This document shows positions 6,445 through 10,501 of a DNA stretch of 10,501 bases, piece by piece (position 1 is the stretch's first letter; each line of letters begins with the position of its first letter). The notes under the pieces were generated by a model. That model was not told where the DNA came from. It worked only from the letters and a program-made list of their open reading frames with translations, and made no database searches. Source of the DNA: Clostridium sp. (GTDB taxonomy: Bacteria > Bacillota > Clostridia > Clostridiales > Clostridiaceae); the NCBI GenBank assembly GCA_003539755.1, contig DPOH01000176.1, forward strand, positions 10,070 to 20,570, given 5' to 3'. Both the position numbers and the translations under genes were made by a program.

Positions 6445-7194
6445 ATGGTTAATCTGGCAGTTTTTGAAACTAAAGCTGTTGTAATAAAAACTCAAGATTA
6501 TAGAGAGAATGATAAGTTAGTTTGGTTTTATACTGAAAAATTGGGCAAGATAACGTCAATAGTAAGGGGAGCTAAAAAGAGTAAAAATAAATTTTTAGCT
6601 CTTACTTTGCCTTTATGCTATGGTGATTATATGGTTTATCAGGGAAAGAATCTATATACTCTACAGGAAGGAAAGATACTCAATTCATTTCAGGGACTGA
6701 TGGGGAATCTAGATAAACTTACTTATTCATCATATTTATGTGAATTGATTGATATTGCATGTGTAGACAATGAGACTAATGTACAGTTATTTAGGGATTT
6801 AGTTACAACATTATATCTTCTTAATACTGATGCGCTTGACTATGAACTGCTTGTAAGAGCATTTGAGTTGAAATTACTAAAGGCAACAGGATACAATTTA
6901 ATATTGGATAACTGCAGTATATGCAGAAAGAAAATATCTGCTTCAAATTATATAAGTCTTTCTTATTATGGAGGAATATGTGAAGAGTGTCCTAAGGAAC
7001 ATGGTTTATATATATCAAAAGGTGCATATAATGCCTTAAGATTTTTAAAGAATATGAATATGGATAAACTTTATAGACTAAACTTAAATAAGGAGATAAA
7101 AGCAGAGATTGAAAAAGTTACTACATTTTTAATATCTAATAATTATGCTAAAAAACCTAAGAGTTTAGAAATGCTAAAATTTATTAAGGAGTGA
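6445..7194 (+). CDS. recO: DNA repair protein RecO (start probably at CTG 6454)
   Basis: RecO helps load RecA on SSB-coated single-stranded DNA in the RecFOR pathway. The protein (249 aa from ATG 6445) has the N-terminal OB-fold opening ETKAVVIKTQDYRENDKLVWFYTEKLGKITSIVRGAKK (8-45), the family hallmark, then a helical domain. It has a four-cysteine zinc site: Cys157, Cys160 (CSIC), Cys179, Cys182 (CEEC). The first ATG at 6445 directly abuts the only ribosome site (AGGAG, 6440-6444), which would leave no spacing. An in-frame CTG at 6454 lies 9 nt after it and would give MAVFETKAVV, the family's usual N-terminus, so initiation at CTG is likely. I give the ATG coordinate as the conventional call. 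The gene follows era closely; a UBA/DUF4342 gene follows 6 nt after its stop. Confidence 0.93.
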   Translation: MVNLAVFETKAVVIKTQDYRENDKLVWFYTEKLGKITSIVRGAKKSKNKFLALTLPLCYGDYMVYQGKNLYTLQEGKILNSFQGLMGNLDKLTYSSYLCELIDIACVDNETNVQLFRDLVTTLYLLNTDALDYELLVRAFELKLLKATGYNLILDNCSICRKKISASNYISLSYYGGICEECPKEHGLYISKGAYNALRFLKNMNMDKLYRLNLNKEIKAEIEKVTTFLISNNYAKKPKSLEMLKFIKE

Positions 7195-7200
7195 TGTAGA

Positions 7201-7857
7201 ATGGAAAAAATAACTTTAGAAAAAGTTGATATGGTCAAAGAAAGGACAAAGGTAACATATGCTGAAGCAAAAGAAGCTTTAGAAGCATGTGATGGTGATG
7301 TATTAGAAGCATTAATTTATATTGAAAAGCATAATGAAAATAAAATTGATGTAAGCAATTCTGGTAATGATTTTAGAGGCGACTGTAAAAATGCTATATC
7401 TATTGAAGAATTAAAAACTTGGTTTAAAGAATTAATTGCAAAAGGAAATGTAACAAGAATTAAAATCAAGAAAGATGATGAAGAATTAGTAGATATTCCA
7501 ATAACTGCAGGAATAGCAGCTGGAGTGATTGCGGTAGTAGTACCACCAATACTTGCAGCTGGAGTTATAGCAGCTATAGCAACTAAAATAACAATAGAAA
7601 TTACAAGAGAAGATGGAACTGTTGAAGTAATAAATAAATATGTATCAAAAGTTACAAATGAAGTTAAAGCTAAGGCGACTGACTTGGCTGATAAAATGAA
7701 AAATAAAGTAAACGAAGTAAAAGAAGAGAATATATGGAATAAGAATAACGTCAAAACTGATGATAAAAGTACAGATGAGGGTGTTGTATACAGTTATACA
7801 GTAAAATTTGACGATGAAGATGAAGAAACAAATGATAATTCTCAAGGTGGAAAATAA
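7201..7857 (+). CDS. UBA/TS-N domain plus DUF4342 membrane-associated protein, function unknown
   Basis: This 218-residue protein has three parts. Residues about 5-43 look like a UBA/TS-N fold as at the N-terminus of elongation factor Ts (VDMVKERTKVTYAEAKEALEACDGDVLEALIYIE). Residues about 66-148 fit DUF4342: an amphipathic stretch (IEELKTWFKELIAKGNVTRIKIKKDDEEL), a small-residue hydrophobic segment (about 100-129, with VVVPPILAAGVIAAIA) long enough to span or dip into a membrane, and TKITIEITREDGTVEVIN. A lysine-rich helix (about 149-178) and an acidic tail (DDEDEE) end the protein. ATG 7201 has AAGGAG (7186-7191), which overlaps the end of recO, 9 nt upstream. It appears co-transcribed with era-recO. 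TS-N domains in EF-Ts contact EF-Tu; whether this protein does so is unknown. I do not assign a function. Confidence 0.8.
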   Translation: MEKITLEKVDMVKERTKVTYAEAKEALEACDGDVLEALIYIEKHNENKIDVSNSGNDFRGDCKNAISIEELKTWFKELIAKGNVTRIKIKKDDEELVDIPITAGIAAGVIAVVVPPILAAGVIAAIATKITIEITREDGTVEVINKYVSKVTNEVKAKATDLADKMKNKVNEVKEENIWNKNNVKTDDKSTDEGVVYSYTVKFDDEDEETNDNSQGGK

Positions 7858-7913
7858 ATTAAATTTTTAAGAAATATAGAGATAAAAAACTAAAAAAATA
7901 ATATAAAATTACT

Positions 7914-8037
7914 ATATGAGAAATATTTGTGCAATTTGTTTGATTTTTCTGAAAATTTAATCTAGCAAAACAATAATTACATGATATAATAAACTTGTAA
8001 TCCAAATTAAAGAATAAATTACAAATATTTCTTATAT
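7914..8037. repeat. 17-bp inverted repeat bracketing the ccpN promoter
   Basis: The arms 7914-7930 and 8021-8037 are inverted copies at 16 of 17 positions (the exception is a G-T pair), with a perfect 12-bp core AGAAATATTTGT / ACAAATATTTCT. A weaker extension inward (AATTTGTT against AATTTATT) exists if two bases are skipped. The arms enclose the candidate ccpN promoter, and the right arm ends just before the ccpN ribosome site. Only the right arm would be in a transcript starting from that promoter, so a role at DNA level or in readthrough RNA from the DUF4342 gene is more likely than an attenuator. Confidence 0.5.
7982..7990 (+). promoter_or_regulatory. Extended -10 promoter of ccpN
   Basis: TGATATAAT is an extended -10 (TG-N-TATAAT) with a perfect hexamer at 7985-7990. 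The -35 at 17 nt (CTAGCA, 7962-7967) is poor, as is common when the TG extension is present. Transcription would start near 7997, giving a leader of about 60 nt before the TTG start of ccpN. No clear terminator separates the DUF4342 gene from this promoter. Confidence 0.5.
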
Positions 8038-8057
8038 TTATAGAAAGAGGGATTAGC

Positions 8058-8696
8058 TTGAAGTTATCACCTAGACAGGAAGAAATAATAAATTTAGTAA
8101 AAGAAAATCAGCCAATAACAAGTGAATCATTGGCAGAAAGACTTGGGGTTACAAGAGCAGCACTTAGAGCAGATCTTGCAGTACTTACCATGATAGGAAC
8201 ATTAGATGCTAGACCTAAGGTGGGTTATGTATATTTAGGAAAGTCATCTAGTGGTTTGGTTTATCAACACATAAGTAAAATAAAGGTATCTGAAATAATG
8301 TCAAAGCCAACCACAGTAAGTGAAGATACAATGGTGTACGATGCAATCGTATTCTTGTTTTTAAATGATGTAGGAACTCTTTTTATTGAAAATAATGGAG
8401 TACTTACAGGTGCTGTATCAAGAAAGGACTTTTTGAAGATATCTATAGGAGGAACTGATATTCATAAAGTTCCAGTAGGTGTAATTATGACTAGAATGCC
8501 TAATATAATTTGCGCTTCTAAAGATGATAATGCATATGATTTAGCTAAAAAAATAATAGAGCATGAAATTGACAGTATACCAGTGGTTGAAAGAATTAAT
8601 GATGAAGATGGAAAAGAACAGGTGAAAATAATAGGTAAGGTTTCCAAGACTAATATTACAAAGTTATTTGTTAAACTTGGAAGTAATGGGGAATAA
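8058..8696 (+). CDS. ccpN: CcpN-type transcriptional repressor (winged HTH + two CBS domains)
   Basis: This 212-residue regulator has the length of B. subtilis CcpN. Residues 1-60 form a DeoR-like winged helix-turn-helix (KLSPRQEEIINLVKENQPITSESLAERLGVTRAALRADLAVLTMIG). Two CBS domains follow (about 79-130, beginning VSEIMSKPTTVSED, and about 143-205, with IMTRMPNIICASKDDNAYDLAKKII and IDSIPVVE), which probably sense adenine nucleotides. B. subtilis CcpN represses gluconeogenic genes (gapB, pckA) under glycolytic conditions. The start is TTG 8058: AGAGGG (8046-8051) lies 6 nt upstream, no ATG is suitably placed, and MKLSPRQ is the family N-terminus. ppdK follows after 106 nt, so control of the pyruvate-PEP step is a reasonable inference. 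The PPDK regulatory-kinase gene yqfL, next to ccpN in B. subtilis, is absent from this interval. Confidence 0.92.
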   Translation: MKLSPRQEEIINLVKENQPITSESLAERLGVTRAALRADLAVLTMIGTLDARPKVGYVYLGKSSSGLVYQHISKIKVSEIMSKPTTVSEDTMVYDAIVFLFLNDVGTLFIENNGVLTGAVSRKDFLKISIGGTDIHKVPVGVIMTRMPNIICASKDDNAYDLAKKIIEHEIDSIPVVERINDEDGKEQVKIIGKVSKTNITKLFVKLGSNGE

Positions 8697-8732
8697 AAAA
8701 ATAAAAAATGGGAATTATTTATTAAGGTAGCT

Positions 8733-8756
8733 ACAATGTGTAAAAAGGTACATTGT
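8733..8756. promoter_or_regulatory. Palindrome in the ppdK leader, operator-like
   Basis: ACAATGT (8733-8739) and ACATTGT (8750-8756) are perfect inverted 7-mers separated by 10 nt. As RNA, the stem can gain one G-T pair inward and two pairs outward past a bulge. No T-run follows, so it is not a terminator. It sits about 50-70 nt before the ppdK start, where a repressor site or a leader hairpin could be. It does not resemble the B. subtilis CcpN consensus as I recall it. No convincing ppdK promoter was found; TTGTTA (8753-8758) with TTTATA (8777-8782) is the best weak pair, with an 18-nt spacer. Confidence 0.35.
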
Positions 8757-8802
8757 TAGTATATATTATTGAGAAATTTATAAGAAAAGAGGGAGTATTG
8801 AG

Positions 8803-10501
8803 ATGACAAAGAAATACGTATATCTTTTTAGTGAAGGAAATGCTTCAATGAGAAACTTGCTTGGAGGAAAGGGAGCTAACTTAGCAGAAATGACTAATTT
8901 AGGAATACCAGTTCCTCATGGCTTTACAGTAACTACTGAAGCATGTACAAGATACCATGAGGATGGCAAGACAATTTCACCTGAAATTCTAGATGAGGTA
9001 TATGCAAGTTTGAAAAAACTTGAAGAAGCTACAGGTAAGAAATTTGGTGATAATACAAATCCTCTATTAGTCTCAGTAAGATCTGGTGCAAGAGTATCAA
9101 TGCCTGGTATGATGGATACTATATTAAATTTAGGATTAAACGATGTAGCTGTTGAAGCTATGGCTGGTTTGACAAACAATCCTAGATTTGCATATGACTC
9201 ATACAGAAGATTTATTCAAATGTTCTCAGATGTTGTTATGGGAATAGATAAGAGATTATTTGAAGATAAAATTGATGAAATGAAAGAAAATAAACATGTT
9301 CAATATGATACAGAATTAGATGCTGATGATCTAAAAACATTAGCTACTGAGTTTAAAGAAATATATAAGAAAGAAAAAGGTGAAGATTTTCCACAAGAAC
9401 CAAAAAATCAATTGATAGAAGCTATTAAAGCAGTATTTAGATCATGGGAAAATCCAAGAGCTATTGTTTATAGAAGACTAAATGATATTCCTGGTGAATG
9501 GGGAACTGCTGTTAATGTTCAACAGATGGTTTTTGGTAATAAGGGTAATACATCTGGTACAGGAGTTATATTCTCTAGAAACCCTGCAACAGGTGATAAA
9601 GGTATCTTTGGTGAATATCTAATGAATGCTCAAGGTGAAGATGTTGTTGCAGGTATTAGAACACCACTTCCAATAGGAAAATTAGAAGAGCAGAATCCAG
9701 AAATATATAAACAATTAGTTGGTATTATTAATACACTTGAAAATCACTATAAAGATATGCAGGACATGGAGATAACTATAGAAGAAGGAAAGCTATATTT
9801 CTTACAAACTAGAAATGGTAAGAGAACAGCTCCAGCTGCATTAAAGATAGCAGTTGATTTAGTTGCTGAAGGAATGCTAAGCAAAGAAGAAGCTATTTTG
9901 AAAGTAGAACCAAAACAGTTGGATACATTACTTCACCCAGCATTTTTAAGTGAAGATTTAAAGAAAGCAGAACCTATTGCTAAGGGGTTGCCTGCATCAC
10001 CAGGAGCTGCATGTGGTAAGATTGCATTTAGTGCTGATGAAGCAAAAGAGAGAGCTGCGGCTGGTGAAGATGTAGTTCTTGTAAGATTAGAAACATCACC
10101 TGAAGATATTGAAGGTATGATTGCTGCAAAAGGAATACTTACTGTAAGAGGAGGTATGACTTCACATGCTGCAGTTGTAGCAAGAGGAATGGGTGCATGC
10201 TGTGTTGCAGGATGTGGTGCAATTAAAGTAAATGAAGAAGCAAGAACAATTGAAGTTGCAGGAAAGACTTATACTGATAAAGATTTTATATCGTTAGACG
10301 GTACTACTGGTAATGTGTATGGAGAAAAAATAAAAACTGTTACTCCAGAAATTTCAGGACATTTTGCAACATTTATGTCTTGGGCTGATGAAATAAGAAA
10401 ATTAAAAGTAAGAACTAATGCAGATACACCAAGAGATGCTAAACAGGCAGTTGAATTTGGAGCAGAAGGTGTAGGACTTTGTAGAACTGAGCATATGTTC
10501 T
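8803..10501 (+). CDS. ppdK: Pyruvate, phosphate dikinase, 5' part (cut by the window edge)
   Basis: PPDK interconverts ATP + pyruvate + phosphate and AMP + PEP + diphosphate. The window holds 566 codons, about two thirds of the roughly 875-residue family length, open to the right edge. The N-terminal ATP-grasp region shows GGKGAN with Lys23, RSGARVSMPGMMDT with Arg93, GNTSGTGVIFSRNPATG (248-264), Glu323, and LQTRNG with Arg337. The phosphohistidine domain has GGMTSHAAVVARGMG with the catalytic His455, and the TIM-barrel PEP/pyruvate domain begins with RTEHMF (Arg561). From memory, Glu323, Arg337, His455 and Arg561 have the same numbers in the Clostridium symbiosum enzyme. ATG 8803 follows GAGGGAG (8789-8795) by 7 nt. 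The nearby ccpN gene suggests transcriptional control by cell energy state. No frameshift or missing key residue is seen in the visible part. Confidence 0.97.
   Translation, partial: MTKKYVYLFSEGNASMRNLLGGKGANLAEMTNLGIPVPHGFTVTTEACTRYHEDGKTISPEILDEVYASLKKLEEATGKKFGDNTNPLLVSVRSGARVSMPGMMDTILNLGLNDVAVEAMAGLTNNPRFAYDSYRRFIQMFSDVVMGIDKRLFEDKIDEMKENKHVQYDTELDADDLKTLATEFKEIYKKEKGEDFPQEPKNQLIEAIKAVFRSWENPRAIVYRRLNDIPGEWGTAVNVQQMVFGNKGNTSGTGVIFSRNPATGDKGIFGEYLMNAQGEDVVAGIRTPLPIGKLEEQNPEIYKQLVGIINTLENHYKDMQDMEITIEEGKLYFLQTRNGKRTAPAALKIAVDLVAEGMLSKEEAILKVEPKQLDTLLHPAFLSEDLKKAEPIAKGLPASPGAACGKIAFSADEAKERAAAGEDVVLVRLETSPEDIEGMIAAKGILTVRGGMTSHAAVVARGMGACCVAGCGAIKVNEEARTIEVAGKTYTDKDFISLDGTTGNVYGEKIKTVTPEISGHFATFMSWADEIRKLKVRTNADTPRDAKQAVEFGAEGVGLCRTEHMF

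Noticed and set aside
7858..7913. Possible terminator after the DUF4342 gene
   Set aside because: Only a short AATTAAATTT-type symmetry is present, with no stable stem or T-run.
8690..8730. A-rich and T-rich stretch after ccpN considered as a terminator
   Set aside because: Pairing is patchy and there is no terminal T-run, so transcription of ccpN may continue into ppdK.

Overview
The window is low-GC DNA, with AAA/GAA/ATA/TTA-type codons, strong AGGAGG ribosome binding sites and spacers made almost entirely of A and T. Every gene is on the plus strand. The gene content (yqfC, yqfD, pgpH, ybeY, a dgkA fusion, era, recO, ccpN, ppdK) is the Firmicutes 'yqf-era-recO' housekeeping neighbourhood. 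The closest fit is an endospore-forming Clostridium sensu stricto chromosome. I infer the genus from gene order and composition, not from a database match.

Layout. (1) Positions 120-4163 hold a tight cluster of yqfC and yqfD (spore-coat/sporulation proteins of the YabP/YqfC and YqfD families), pgpH (7TM-HD cyclic-di-AMP phosphodiesterase) and ybeY (rRNA endoribonuclease). TAATG overlaps join yqfC to yqfD and pgpH to ybeY. (2) Positions 4164-4485 hold a strong intrinsic terminator, flanked at both ends by degenerate 7-bp tandem repeats in opposite orientation. (3) A prokaryotic diacylglycerol/undecaprenol kinase is fused to a PAP2 phosphatase-like domain, followed by its own terminator. (4) Positions 5188-5550 form a second gene-free spacer, again with inverted heptad-like arrays and hairpins; its right end could supply the -35 of a promoter for era. 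(5) era, recO and a UBA/TS-N + DUF4342 protein are closely packed (3- and 6-nt gaps). (6) ccpN follows, with its own extended -10 promoter lying between the arms of a 17-bp inverted repeat. (7) ppdK begins after a short palindrome and runs off the right edge.

How the genes fit together. Cluster 1 combines sporulation, second-messenger turnover and rRNA maturation. dgkA-PAP2 recycles membrane lipids, probably undecaprenol. Era and YbeY both act on 16S rRNA / 30S maturation. RecO serves recombinational repair. CcpN next to ppdK suggests local control of the pyruvate-PEP node. Compared with the Bacillus subtilis order as I recall it, cdd, yqzL, glyQS and yqfL are not in this interval and the DUF4342 gene is additional.

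No phage, CRISPR, transposase or defence genes are visible. The coding part is ordinary core genome. The points worth a second look are the heptad-flanked intergenic elements, the probable CTG start of recO, the kinase-phosphatase fusion and the uncharacterised UBA/DUF4342 protein.
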